Assembly: GCA_028710915.1 (NCBI GenBank)
Contig: JAQTTF010000018.1
Coordinates: forward strand, 1 to 13,202
Length of the DNA stretch: 13,202 bases
Direction of reading: 5' to 3'
Source: Minisyncoccota bacterium
Lineage (GTDB): Bacteria; Patescibacteriota; Minisyncoccia; Phycocordibacterales; JAQTLZ01
Part shown: positions 1 to 8,500 of the stretch, piece after piece
Layout: every line of letters starts with the position of its first letter
Numbering within the stretch: position 1 is the stretch's first letter
Notes under the pieces: model-generated
What the model was told of the DNA's origin: nothing
The model's input: only the letters and a program-made list of their open reading frames with translations
Database searches by the model: none
Position numbers and translations under genes: made by a program

Positions 1-397
1 AAAGAGTCAAAATTGTTGCAAAAATGGCAAGCAAGTAGAGCTGAAATCCAATCGCGATTCCAATCCCGCATCCTACCCAGAGTCCCGCTGCTGTCGTAAG
101 GCCATTCAGTCTGTCGTCTTTAAAAATAATAAGGCCTGCGCCGAGAAATCCAATGCCCGTGTTAATTGCACCCGGAATTTGGCTTGGAATGAATTCATTG
201 AGACCTATAGAACGTGCATGTATGATTTCAGAAATAATGATGAATAGACACGAACCCATGGTGACGAGTGAATAGGTTCTCATTCCGGCTCCTTTGTGCG
301 CGAGCGTTCTTTGGATTCCTAGAATTCCTCCGAGAATCATCGAGAGGAGAAGCTGGAAGAACATAACTGTGTTTGGATTCGATAAAAATGTATCCAT
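1..397 (-). CDS. MgtC/SapB-family membrane protein (C-terminus beyond window)
   Basis: Translating the minus strand from the ATG at 395-397 gives 132 residues open to the window edge. The protein begins MDTFLSNPNTVMFF and then shows the family signature: GGILGIQRTL near residue 23, GAGMRTYSLVTMGS near 37, and GIGFLGAGLI followed by GLTTAAGLWV near 81-105. These lie in hydrophobic helices, so it is an inner-membrane protein. MgtC proteins are linked to magnesium limitation, acid survival and control of F-ATP synthase in pathogens; in other bacteria the role is mostly unknown, so no substrate is claimed. It starts 61 bases after the mnmA stop on the same strand and could be the last gene of the mltG-mnmA run. 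No SD is visible before the ATG. The family assignment is strong; how much C-terminal sequence is missing cannot be judged. Confidence 0.85.
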   Translation of the reverse strand, partial: MDTFLSNPNTVMFFQLLLSMILGGILGIQRTLAHKGAGMRTYSLVTMGSCLFIIISEIIHARSIGLNEFIPSQIPGAINTGIGFLGAGLIIFKDDRLNGLTTAAGLWVGCGIGIAIGFQLYLLAIFATILTL

Positions 398-458
398 AAA
401 AATAAATTGGATTAATTAATGTGCCTTTATTTTACCGCCCTCCTTACTTTTTGTATAT

Positions 459-1535
459 CTAGTAGATAATTCCACCTCCTAGGCAAGTATCTTTGTTATA
501 GACGACGAGCGATTGTCCTGGAGTGACTGCTCCGATTGGTTTTTCGAATGTTACGACGGCCTTTTTACCCGATTTTATTTCAATTGTGCACTTTTCGAGT
601 GGTTGTCGGTATCGCACACGTGCAGAACATTTTTTTCCTTTTTGGGGAATTTCCAAAATCCAATTCGTGTCTTCGATTTTCACAATTCGCGTATATTTAA
701 GGAAATTATTCTCCGGCTTTTTTTCGGAGGCAACAAGAATATTTTTCTTTGTATCTTTTTTAACAATGTAGAAAGGCGTGTCATACGGAGTTTTCTTTGT
801 GATAAGAAAACCATGCCTTTGTCCAAGTGTATAGAAAAATGCTCCTTCATGCTTCCCTATTACCTTGCCGGATTCGTCGAGCACTTTCCCGGGCTTTTCT
901 TTTACAAAATGGCTCAAGAATTCTTTTAGATCGACTTTGCCGATAAAACAAAGTCCCTGGCTGTCCTTTTTTGTTGTGGTGTGAAGATTGAATTTCTCCG
1001 CGAGCTTTCTCACCTCTGGCTTTTCGATATTTTCAACAGGGCAAAGTGTTTTCGACAATTCTTTTTGGGTGAGCGTCCAGAGAAAGTACGATTGGTCTTT
1101 ATTCGAATCGGTTCCCGCTTTCATTTCAAATTTGCCGCTTTTTGTTTTTTTGACCTGCGCGTAGTGGCCAGTTGCAACAAAATCAGCGCCCATTTTCATT
1201 GCCTTATCAAAAAAGGCTCGGAATTTCACATGGCGGTTGCACATTACGTCAGGATTGGGCGTCCTGCCCGCTTTGTATTCACGGATCATATAATCCACAA
1301 CTTCTTTTTTATATTCTTTTTGCAAATCAAAAGTAAGGAATGGAATTTCAAGTCGGGCACAAATCCGCATTGCATCAAGCCTCTCTTCTTTCCAGTTGCA
1401 TGGCAAAAAATCTGCCTGCCAGACTTTGATAAAGACGCCCGTCACGTCGTAACCGGCTTTTTTTAGAAGTGCTGCCGATACTGAAGAATCGACGCCCCCT
1501 GATAGGCCGACAAAAACCTTTCTCTTTGATTTCAT
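459..1535 (-). CDS. mnmA: tRNA-specific 2-thiouridylase MnmA
   Basis: MnmA makes the 2-thio group of U34 in tRNAs for Lys, Glu and Gln, activating the uridine with ATP and taking sulfur from a persulfide relay in the cytoplasm. The 358-aa product has the usual family length. The PP-loop SGGVDS lies at residues 12-17; the first catalytic cysteine is C99 in the context PNPDVMCNR; the second is C196 in DSQGLCFIGK; TGHYAQV and the C-terminal beta-barrel (SARVRYRQPLE, TPGQSLVVY) are also present. I chose the ATG at 1533-1535 because the family begins just before the PP-loop; an upstream in-frame TTG at 1560-1562 would add nine non-conserved residues. No SD is visible. A TATAAA lies seven bases before this ATG, so a leaderless internal transcript is possible but unproven. 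It follows the gene ending at 1577 by 41 bases. Confidence 0.97.
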   Translation of the reverse strand: MKSKRKVFVGLSGGVDSSVSAALLKKAGYDVTGVFIKVWQADFLPCNWKEERLDAMRICARLEIPFLTFDLQKEYKKEVVDYMIREYKAGRTPNPDVMCNRHVKFRAFFDKAMKMGADFVATGHYAQVKKTKSGKFEMKAGTDSNKDQSYFLWTLTQKELSKTLCPVENIEKPEVRKLAEKFNLHTTTKKDSQGLCFIGKVDLKEFLSHFVKEKPGKVLDESGKVIGKHEGAFFYTLGQRHGFLITKKTPYDTPFYIVKKDTKKNILVASEKKPENNFLKYTRIVKIEDTNWILEIPQKGKKCSARVRYRQPLEKCTIEIKSGKKAVVTFEKPIGAVTPGQSLVVYNKDTCLGGGIIY

Positions 1536-1576
1536 GATGCTTTTTATAGCATACAGAACCAAAAAAGAATACTAAG

Positions 1577-1906
1577 TTATTTTTTTTCTAGCTGTCTAGT
1601 GATTCCGTCACCAAGATTTTTGTATAACTGACGGCGGGCTCGTGCCGCCATCGCTCCAGTGAAGAGTGCAACAGGCAAAAGAAGTGCTAAAAATATTGGA
1701 GTAGAAAGAGCAACCCCAAGTATACTAAGTACGACGAGGGTGGGAAAAGCCAAAACAAGTAGCCCAACAGGTATCCAATAAAACCATTTCATTTGGATCG
1801 GTCGATTATCAGGCATTATTTTCATACCCTCATCTATACTTTCATCCATATTGTGGAAAAGAGCTTGCGGAATATCTTTTAAATTTTTAGGATCTTCTAA
1901 TGTCAT
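1577..1906 (-). CDS. small two-TM membrane protein, function unknown
   Basis: I do not recognise this 109-aa protein. The first 40 residues are polar (MTLEDPKNLKDIPQALFHNM onward). Two closely spaced hydrophobic segments follow, about residues 43-63 (WIPVGLLVLAFPTLVVL) and 68-87 (TPIFLALLLPVALFTGAMAA). The C-terminal tail is basic (ARARRQLYKNLGDGITRQLE). This suggests a hairpin-type inner-membrane protein with cytoplasmic ends. The start lies 12 bases after the mltG stop and the stop lies 41 bases before the mnmA ATG, so it is probably co-transcribed with both. No SD precedes the ATG. Position between a cell-wall enzyme and a tRNA-modification enzyme says little about its job. Confidence is high that it is a gene and nil for function. 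Confidence 0.75.
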   Translation of the reverse strand: MTLEDPKNLKDIPQALFHNMDESIDEGMKIMPDNRPIQMKWFYWIPVGLLVLAFPTLVVLSILGVALSTPIFLALLLPVALFTGAMAARARRQLYKNLGDGITRQLEKK

Positions 1907-1918
1907 CGAAAAATTATT

Positions 1919-2878
1919 TTATTTCAAGTAAAGATTTTTATTTTTGAGATGCTCTGCATAGGTGGCCGCATAATGCATCACACCCTTTTTGTCAGAAAGA
2001 TAGAAAAAGTATTTTGTTTCTACAGGATGGATCGCCGCGTCTATGCTTTCAAGTCCGGGATTTGAGATGGGCGTCGGAGGAAGTCCGGTGTGGATATAGG
2101 TATTGTAAGGAGAATCAAGTTTCAGGTCTTTGAGTGTGAGCTCGTAGGTGTTTCTTCCCGTGACATAGGAAAGCGGAGGGTCTACTTGGAGCCGCATACC
2201 GAGCTTTATTCGTTTCCAAAGAATTCCGGCGACGATTTTTCTGTCCTCTGCCGTGAGCGCCTCTTCTTCAAGAATCGAGGCCATGGTTATAGTATCTTTG
2301 AAAGTTTTTCCTGAAATGAGCACATCCGCTTTAAGTGACGATGTCTTTTTATCAAAATTATCAGAAAGCGTTTTTATTACATTTTCTGTAGTGACATTTG
2401 TGGGGAAAAAATAGGTATCCGGAAAAAGATACCCCTCTTGGCCGCTTGTCAGCGTTAAGAATTCTCCTTTATTAAAATGAAAGAAGCTTGGCGATACTGA
2501 AGAAGCAATTTGGGCGATGGTCATTCCCTCTGGTATGGTGAGACGTTTCAGAGGGAAACCAAAATCTCCCGTGCCGATTCTTTTTGCAATGGTGAATACC
2601 GAAACTGGCTTGGTGAAAATGTATTCTCCCGAAATAGCTCCTCTCTCTCGATTTCCGAAAATCATTACGTTATTAAGAACAAACGAGGAGCGGACAATCC
2701 CCTCTTTTTTTAAGGATGCGGTGACTTGAGTCAAGGAGTCGCCTGAATGAATGATAATAATTTTGTTTGAAGGAAAGTCTGTCGGCGGCAGAACGTAGAA
2801 GATAGAAAATCCCAAAAGGATAGAAACCCCGATAATAATACGGATTTTTGTTTTAGAAAGATGTTTGGAGAGACGCAT
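1919..2878 (-). CDS. mltG: endolytic murein transglycosylase MltG (YceG-like)
   Basis: MltG cleaves nascent peptidoglycan glycan strands within the chain at the outer face of the inner membrane and is thought to set strand length by terminating synthesis. The 319-aa protein has a basic N-terminus and one membrane anchor (about residues 12-30, IRIIIGVSILLGFSIFYVL). A LysM-like subdomain follows (about 40-90, IHSGDSLTQVTASLKKEGI). The catalytic domain carries E204 in MASILEEEA as the expected catalytic glutamate, the LQVDPPLSYV motif at 230-239, and LDSPYNTY plus GLPPTPISNPG at 254-275. Length and motifs are typical of the family, with no missing key residue seen. The ATG at 2876-2878 comes 24 bases after the stop of the upstream gene; no SD is present. 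It probably forms one transcript with the orphan membrane gene upstream and with mnmA downstream. Confidence 0.96.
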   Translation of the reverse strand: MRLSKHLSKTKIRIIIGVSILLGFSIFYVLPPTDFPSNKIIIIHSGDSLTQVTASLKKEGIVRSSFVLNNVMIFGNRERGAISGEYIFTKPVSVFTIAKRIGTGDFGFPLKRLTIPEGMTIAQIASSVSPSFFHFNKGEFLTLTSGQEGYLFPDTYFFPTNVTTENVIKTLSDNFDKKTSSLKADVLISGKTFKDTITMASILEEEALTAEDRKIVAGILWKRIKLGMRLQVDPPLSYVTGRNTYELTLKDLKLDSPYNTYIHTGLPPTPISNPGLESIDAAIHPVETKYFFYLSDKKGVMHYAATYAEHLKNKNLYLK

Positions 2879-2902
2879 AAAATTTCGAATATGCCACTAG
2901 AA

Positions 2903-4252
2903 TCATGTCGGCAAATTCGCAGGAGGCTCCACTTTTTTTGAAGGGATTCGAGTAAATGAAGGCGTTGTCGCTGCTTCTCCTGGGAAGTGATAAAGAGACG
3001 CGAGAGCTTCGACGTTCATGATAAAACCGGATTCTCGAAAATGATGATATGGCCCCTGGAAGAAAGAACGTTTTTTATATGCGGCAAGCATTTGCTTCTC
3101 CATCCTGTTTCTTCGGATTCTTCGAAAATCTTGCCATGGATAATCGAAATCAGTAAACCAAGCCAATTTTATTTCATTCAATTCTTTCGAATTGTATTGA
3201 TTGAAAATGCCGATGATTCCGGTGTTTGAAATCGGATTGAAAGCCTCTGCTTTTGCAATGTAAAATGCGCGAATCGTGGCTTCAAAAGGATATTTCGCGA
3301 TATTGCGCTCGATTGCTGAAATCGCATTTTTATCTCCCTCGCTCATCACTGGGTGTATTGGGAATCCGGTTTCGGATACTACATCGGGGCCTTTTGTTTC
3401 AGGATCACGCTTCATAATTTTATCTATTTCCGCTTTTCCCTCATCGGTCCAGAAAGGCTGTTTGAATAGAAATCCCTCCTTGAGGCCCTGTTTTCTATGG
3501 CACTGGAACATGAGCTGGATCCAGACAGTCTCACCTTTTTTCATAGAGCCTAAATATTCAAGAAGCGGAGTCATCGGTTCGATCTTGTACTCTTCTTTCG
3601 GATTTTCGTGCATTCGAAAATCTATATACGTTTTTATCGGGTAGATACTCGGTTTCGCAAGGTTGTAATAAGTTCCCCAAATAGGCATATTTACCGGATC
3701 ATGCTCCACTTTATGAACATAATCATCCTCGGGTTTTACATCTATGATTTCGATATTCGGATATTGTCCATACAGCTGGTGCACCAGAAGCTCTTTGAAT
3801 TTTTTGAAGGTCCACATAAAAAAACGAATATTTCCATCTTCAGAAATAATTTCAAAAGAAAACCATGGCTTCACTTTTCCTTTCCAGTAAGTTTCAACAT
3901 AGGTCGCGCTTCCCTTTTGCCAGAGGGCGGTAAGAGCAAGCTCCATTGCTTCTGGAGATTTTAAAATTTCTTTCGGCAGTTTAATTTCTATGAGCGCCGA
4001 GCCCTGTTGCATAAGAAACATCGCTCTTCGCCAATGGAGCCAGATGTGCATAAATGCTGGGAGAAGAACTATGCAGAGCCAAATTGGAGAAGTTTCGAAA
4101 ATGAAAGAAATTACGTTATCAAGCGCCCCAGGAAATGTTGAAAGAATATAGAGCGAGACAAGAGCCATGACTCCAACCATGAAATTTTGGAATGGCAGGA
4201 GTCCTTTATTGTGCAAATCAAAGATCGCTGGTTTTTTAGATCCGGATGACAT
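2903..4252 (-). CDS. orphan two-TM membrane protein with large cytoplasmic domain
   Basis: This 449-aa protein does not match a family I can name with confidence. Two hydrophobic segments lie near residues 24-42 (FMVGVMALVSLYILSTFPG) and 47-73 (ending LCIVLLPAFMHIWLHW). A long soluble region follows, with motifs such as SALIEIKLPKEI, KPWFSFEIISEDG, HQLYGQYPNIEI and, near the end, FTRIPSKKVEPPANLPT. No Walker A motif is present, so it is not itself an ATPase. From memory, proteins of this style occur in CPR genomes as the N-terminal part of, or next to, HerA/TraG-like DNA-translocating ATPases; here mltG follows instead, so that link is only an inference. The ATG at 4250-4252 has an AAGGA SD about six bases upstream, one of few SDs on the minus strand, and sits just below a good promoter. 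It probably leads the operon with mltG and mnmA. Confidence 0.8.
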   Translation of the reverse strand: MSSGSKKPAIFDLHNKGLLPFQNFMVGVMALVSLYILSTFPGALDNVISFIFETSPIWLCIVLLPAFMHIWLHWRRAMFLMQQGSALIEIKLPKEILKSPEAMELALTALWQKGSATYVETYWKGKVKPWFSFEIISEDGNIRFFMWTFKKFKELLVHQLYGQYPNIEIIDVKPEDDYVHKVEHDPVNMPIWGTYYNLAKPSIYPIKTYIDFRMHENPKEEYKIEPMTPLLEYLGSMKKGETVWIQLMFQCHRKQGLKEGFLFKQPFWTDEGKAEIDKIMKRDPETKGPDVVSETGFPIHPVMSEGDKNAISAIERNIAKYPFEATIRAFYIAKAEAFNPISNTGIIGIFNQYNSKELNEIKLAWFTDFDYPWQDFRRIRRNRMEKQMLAAYKKRSFFQGPYHHFRESGFIMNVEALASLYHFPGEAATTPSFTRIPSKKVEPPANLPT

Positions 4253-4264
4253 TTTGTTCCTTCT

Positions 4265-4293
4265 ATTCTACCGTAAGGAGTTGTGTTTTCCAA
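4265..4293 (-). promoter_or_regulatory. sigma70-type promoter of the 2903-4252/mltG/mnmA operon
   Basis: On the minus strand there is a TTGGAA -35 (4288-4293), a 17-base spacer and a TAGAAT -10 (4265-4270). The predicted start is within about 10 bases of the AAGGA SD, giving a very short leader. It lies between the terminator of the upstream gene and the ATG at 4252, which supports it as the operon promoter. Confidence 0.7.
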
Positions 4294-4316
4294 CGACCCT
4301 AGAGTGGATACCGAGA

Positions 4317-4355
4317 AAACAAAAATTACCCGCAGAGAGCGGGTAATTTTTGTTT
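4317..4355 (-). terminator. strong intrinsic terminator after the sigma4/HARE gene
   Basis: A perfect 17-bp inverted repeat (4317-4333 with 4339-4355) has a GC core, ACCCGC against GCGGGT, and a five-base loop AGAGA. The stem is flanked by A-runs on one side and T-runs on the other, so it gives a U-tract in either direction. It begins one base after the TAA of the gene at 4357-5388 and separates that unit from the next operon. Confidence 0.92.
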
Positions 4356-4356
4356 C

Positions 4357-5388
4357 TTATGCGAGTGAGTATTTCAAGTCTTTGTCTTTTTTGAAATGCT
4401 TCGAATTTTGAAGGTTTATCGCAATCGTATTTTCTTTGACATATCGCTCTTTGAGCACCTTTTCGATAATTTCTTGTTTGGTCAAAGGTCCGTGCTTCTC
4501 AAGAACCTTCTTGATAACATCTTTTACTACTCCTGAAAGATATCCCCATTCTGAAAGTGCGTAAAGTCCCCGTCCTACAAGCACAAATCGAGGATCTTTG
4601 ATGAGTTCATTGTGGCAGGTTGCAACGTGGGCTTTCTTTTTGAAAATATCAGTGATTGCCTTTGCGACTTGAGTGAAGTGAATTGGAGAACCGTGTTTTC
4701 GAATGACCAAAAATGCATAGTCTCGCATTCCTTTCGCCTTAATGTTTGGAGAAGATGCAAGTCCCCATTCGCCAAGCGGATTTCGTCCGATCTTTTTTGA
4801 AACCGAAAGCCATCGCTTGATGATCTCTTCTTTTTTGAAATGATCAGAAAGGTCTTTTACGTAATCAAGGAAAGTATTGATGATTTCTGATTCAGGAATG
4901 ATATCGTCATCGCCGAGATTTTTATAAAGTTTTCGGAGAGAATCATGAACTTTTGTAGAAAGAGCCTCATCGATATACCATCGGTGCTTGAATTCATCGT
5001 CCTCCTTCTCTCGCTTGAAGGTGTGGGAAAGAATCATGAGGAAGTTGATGTGATTTTGCGTAGAGGTATCCTTCGCGAGATGATTCAAAAAATCTTCTTC
5101 GGCAACAAATCCGCCGAGTTCGTGGAGTACTGCATCAAGTTCGTCGAAAACAGCCTTTTCTTTCTTGTAGGCTTCTGATTTCTTTACGTTATGAATTGCG
5201 TAGTTTTCGATCTGTCGGACTCGTTCTCGGGTAATGCTGTAGGTTTGCCCGATTGCCTCAAGAGTCATTCTTTCAGCTTTTGCACCAAGCCCAAAACGGC
5301 TTACGAGAACATCCCGTGCTCGTGCCGGGAGAACGCCTAAAAGCCTCTTTGTTACTTGTTTTGGTTTAAATTTGATGGCTGGTGTCAT
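4357..5388 (-). CDS. sigma-region-4 / HARE-HTH DNA-binding protein
   Basis: The 343-aa protein combines parts of the transcription machinery. Residues about 14-66 are a sigma70 region 4: LPARARDVLVSRFGLG, then LEAIGQTYSITRERVRQIEN, the -35-recognition helix-turn-helix. Sigma region 2, needed for -10 melting and core binding, is absent, so it is not a complete sigma factor. Residues about 221-282 (MRDYAFLVIRKHGSPIHFT through GRGLYALSEWGY) resemble the HARE-HTH winged helix found in the RNA polymerase delta subunit. A further winged-helix-like unit spans about 286-343 (VLEKHGPLTKQEIIEKVL), and another may lie at 80-140. It is likely a cytoplasmic regulator acting with RNA polymerase or at promoters; targets are unknown. 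Such fusions are, to my knowledge, recurrent in Parcubacteria. It is monocistronic, between its own candidate promoters and a strong terminator, and has no SD. Confidence 0.85.
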   Translation of the reverse strand: MTPAIKFKPKQVTKRLLGVLPARARDVLVSRFGLGAKAERMTLEAIGQTYSITRERVRQIENYAIHNVKKSEAYKKEKAVFDELDAVLHELGGFVAEEDFLNHLAKDTSTQNHINFLMILSHTFKREKEDDEFKHRWYIDEALSTKVHDSLRKLYKNLGDDDIIPESEIINTFLDYVKDLSDHFKKEEIIKRWLSVSKKIGRNPLGEWGLASSPNIKAKGMRDYAFLVIRKHGSPIHFTQVAKAITDIFKKKAHVATCHNELIKDPRFVLVGRGLYALSEWGYLSGVVKDVIKKVLEKHGPLTKQEIIEKVLKERYVKENTIAINLQNSKHFKKDKDLKYSLA

Positions 5389-5434
5389 TTGAATAAATAT
5401 TTATAAAGAAGGCGTTTTTGACTTGTATAGCTAT

Positions 5435-5463
5435 CTTGTATCATTTGTGTGAAATAAAGTCAA
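5435..5463 (-). promoter_or_regulatory. proximal candidate promoter of the sigma4/HARE gene
   Basis: Minus strand: a TTGACT -35 (5458-5463), a 17-base spacer and a TACAAG -10 (5435-5440). The -35 is good and the -10 weak. It would give a leader of about 40 bases with no SD. The 8-mer CACAAATG sits in its spacer and also in the distal promoter. Confidence 0.5.
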
Positions 5464-5509
5464 TTGTATTGTGAAATACGGAACTTTTATCTCAATTTGA
5501 TATAGCTCT

Positions 5510-5538
5510 ACAATACTATACTATCGCATTTGTGTCAA
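5510..5538 (-). promoter_or_regulatory. distal candidate promoter of the sigma4/HARE gene
   Basis: Minus strand: a consensus TTGACA -35 (5533-5538), a 17-base spacer and a TATTGT -10 (5510-5515). It lies between the leuS stop at 5572 and the next ATG at 5388, and is the better of the two tandem promoters. The 13-mer CATTTGTGTNAAA on the plus strand at 5527-5539 overlaps its -35 and recurs at 5442-5454. Confidence 0.6.
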
Positions 5539-5571
5539 ACATCATCCAAAAGAGAGCTAAAAATATGTGTT

Positions 5572-8500
5572 TTAGATGACAATACTGACCAATTTATTTT
5601 TCACGTAGATGATTTTTTTGAAGTTTTTTCCCTCCATCCATTTCAGCGTATCTGGAAGTGCAAGGGCTAGTTTTTTGACCTCTTCATCCCCTAGTCCCGC
5701 TCCGATCTTAAATTCCGCCCGAACTTTGCCATTGATTTGAACGACTATCGTAAAGGAAGAGACTTCTGCCAGCAAACTGTCTGATTTTGGCCATGAGGCT
5801 TCTGCAACAGTCTTTTTGTTGCCGATAGTTGTCCAAAGTTCTTCTGCAATATGCGGAGCAAAGGGGGCGACAAGAATAAGGAATGTTTCAAAGACATCTT
5901 TTCCGATTTTTTCCTCTGTTTCGAGCAAATTTAAAAGTACCATCATTGAACTGATAGCTGTGTTGAATTTCATCCCCTCGATATCGTCGGTAACTTTCTT
6001 GATTGTCTGATGAAGAAGGCGCGTAACATCGATATTTTTTGTATTTGTATCAATTTTTTCCGCCAATTTCCAAGTTCTTTCCAAAAATCTTCGTGAACCG
6101 ATCATACTTTCCATAGACCAAGTCACTGGCTGGTCAAATGGTCCCATAAACATCTCATACACGCGCAGAGTATCGGCGCCGTAATTTTTTATGATGTTGT
6201 CGGGATTAATAATTGACTCTGGTCGCGATTTAGACATTTTTCCGCCGTCTTCCGCGAGGATGAGACCGTGGGAAGTTCGCTTTTGGTATGGTTCGCTTGT
6301 TGGAACGAGTCCGAGGTCGAATAAAAACTTGTGCCAGAAGCGCGAATAAAGGAGGTGAAGCGTCGTATGTTCCATTCCCCCGTTGTACCAGTCGACAGGC
6401 GTCCAATAATCAAGTTTCTTTTTATCTGCAAAAGCTTTTGTATTTTTAGGATCGATATATCGCAAATAATACCAAGATGAGCCGGCCCAGTTCGGCATTG
6501 TGTCTGTTTCCCGTTTTGCGGGACCCTTGCAGACAGGACATTTTACATTTACCCACTTTGCGATTCCCGCAAGCGGAGATTCTCCCGTGTCAGATGGCTT
6601 ATAGTTTTTTACTTCAGGAAGCTTCACCGGCAGATCTTTTTCGGGCACAGGAATCCACTTTGCACATTTTTCGCATCGAATAAGCGGGATCGGCTCTCCC
6701 CAGTAGCGTTGGCGAGAGAAAACCCAGTCACGGAGCTTGAAGGTTGTCACGCTTTTTCCTCCGACAGATTCTGTAATTTTTTTCTTCGCCTCTTCAGATT
6801 TCATTCCATTGAATTTTCCGGAATTAATTATCGCTCCCGCTCCCATATATGGTTTTTCAGAGATGTTACCTCCAGAAATCACTTCGCGAATAGCAATGTT
6901 GAATTTCTTTGCAAAAGCAAAATCGCGCTCATCATGTGCTGGTACGGCCATGATGGCTCCCGTCCCATATTGAGCTAAAACATAATCCGCGATCCAAACT
7001 GGAATTTTTTCTCCATTTGCCGGATTTGTTGCTTGGATACCTTTAAGCTCTACTCCGGTCTTTTCTTTTTCCTCTTTCGTCCTGTCCATTTCGCTTTTCT
7101 TTCGGGATGCAGAAATATAAGCTGCAACTTCCTGCCAATTTTTAATATTAGGTTGTAATCTTTTTATCAACTGATGTTCAGGAGCTAAAACAAGGTAGGT
7201 TGCGCCAAAAAGCGTGTCTGGCCGTGTCGTGAAAACTTTAATTTTGTTTGAGCCTTGAATTTTTGGGAGCAGATCTGTTTTTATGAGTTCAGCAACATGG
7301 AAGTAACGAACCTCATCCGGTTCTTCGGATTTATAGATTCCAGTTTCCGGATCTTTGATGAGCGATTCGGTAGGATATCCTTCCCAAAATGTTTTTGATT
7401 GCTTGGCCTGTAAGACATATTCTTTGCCTTTCGCGACTACTCCCGTAGTGCCTGAGCTGTCAGTATAGGAAAGAGCATAGAGAAATTGCGTTTTTGATTC
7501 CCCATTTTTCTTTACGATGTTTTGAAGAAAATGAATGACTTCTGCATCAGTTGCTCGCTCTGATTTTGGATTTGCATGTTTTCGCATATGGACGACAAAG
7601 CCTTCGTTGTCGGGCCATTTTTCCATCCAGAGTATGTGATCGCTTGAAAGAGTGGGAATTCCAGTCTTTTTGAAATAGTATTCGGACTTTTTACGCGCAT
7701 TTTCTTCAAAATCGTCTCCCTCGATAAGATCAGAGTCGTCAATTTTAGGAATATCATCGAGAGATATGAGAGTAATTCCGCTCTCTTTCGGGAAACAGCT
7801 GTTCCACATTTCTACTTTGGCTTTATTTCTAGTACCAATGAGAATTTTTTTCGGTGCATCCGGTTTTGTTTCTGTTACAAGCGGAAATTCAATTTCAGCC
7901 CCTTCTGACTTCCCTATCCAATTTCTTTGCTGGATTTTTATTTTTTCAAGGAAATTTACCGTGTCGAGGTCTTTGTCGAGTCTTTCTGCATATTTTGTGA
8001 TAGCAAGCATCCACTGCTCCTTTTCTCGTTTTTCTGTCTGTCCTCCGCAGCGCTCGCATTTACCATCTACCACCTCTTCATTTGCAAGACCGATCTTACA
8101 GGATGGACACCAGTTGATCTCCATCTTTTTCTTGTATGCCAATCCTTTTTTAAAAAATTGGAGGAAAATCCATTGCGTCCAAAGATAATATGCCGGGTCG
8201 GTAGTATTTATTTCTCGAGTCCAGTCAAAAGAAAATCCGATCGCTTTGAGCTGGCGTCTGAAGGTGTCGGTATTTTTCTTGGTGACAATTTTCGGATGAA
8301 TTCCTGTTTTTACGGCGTAATTTTCTGTAGGAAGACCGAATGCGTCCCAGCCGATAGGATAAAGAACGTTAAATCCTTCCGCCCGGCGTTTGCGGGCGAT
8401 GATGTCCATTGCTGTATTTGAGCGAATATGCCCAACATGGAGGCCGTCGCCAGATGGGTATGGAAATTCAATCAGTCCATAGAATTTAGGCTTTTTAGAT

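Noticed and set aside
513..1466. Several plus-strand ORFs opposite mnmA
   Set aside because: Antisense shadows of a clear mnmA, with Phe/Cys-rich low-complexity translations and no SD or promoter.
1533..1562. TTG start at 1560-1562 for mnmA
   Set aside because: It adds nine residues before the point where MnmA proteins normally begin; the ATG at 1533-1535 fits better.
7436..7449. ACTAC-TCCC-GTAGT resembling the ychF palindrome
   Set aside because: It lies inside leuS coding sequence and lacks the CCCC/GGGG arms and inner stem, so it is probably chance.
7246..7881. Frameshift or gene fusion artefact explaining the leuS insertion
   Set aside because: The frame is continuous on both sides with intact LeuRS motifs before and after, so it is an in-frame domain insertion.
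6189..8421. Plus- and minus-strand ORFs overlapping leuS
   Set aside because: All lie inside the intact leuS frame and have no initiation signals or recognisable protein character.
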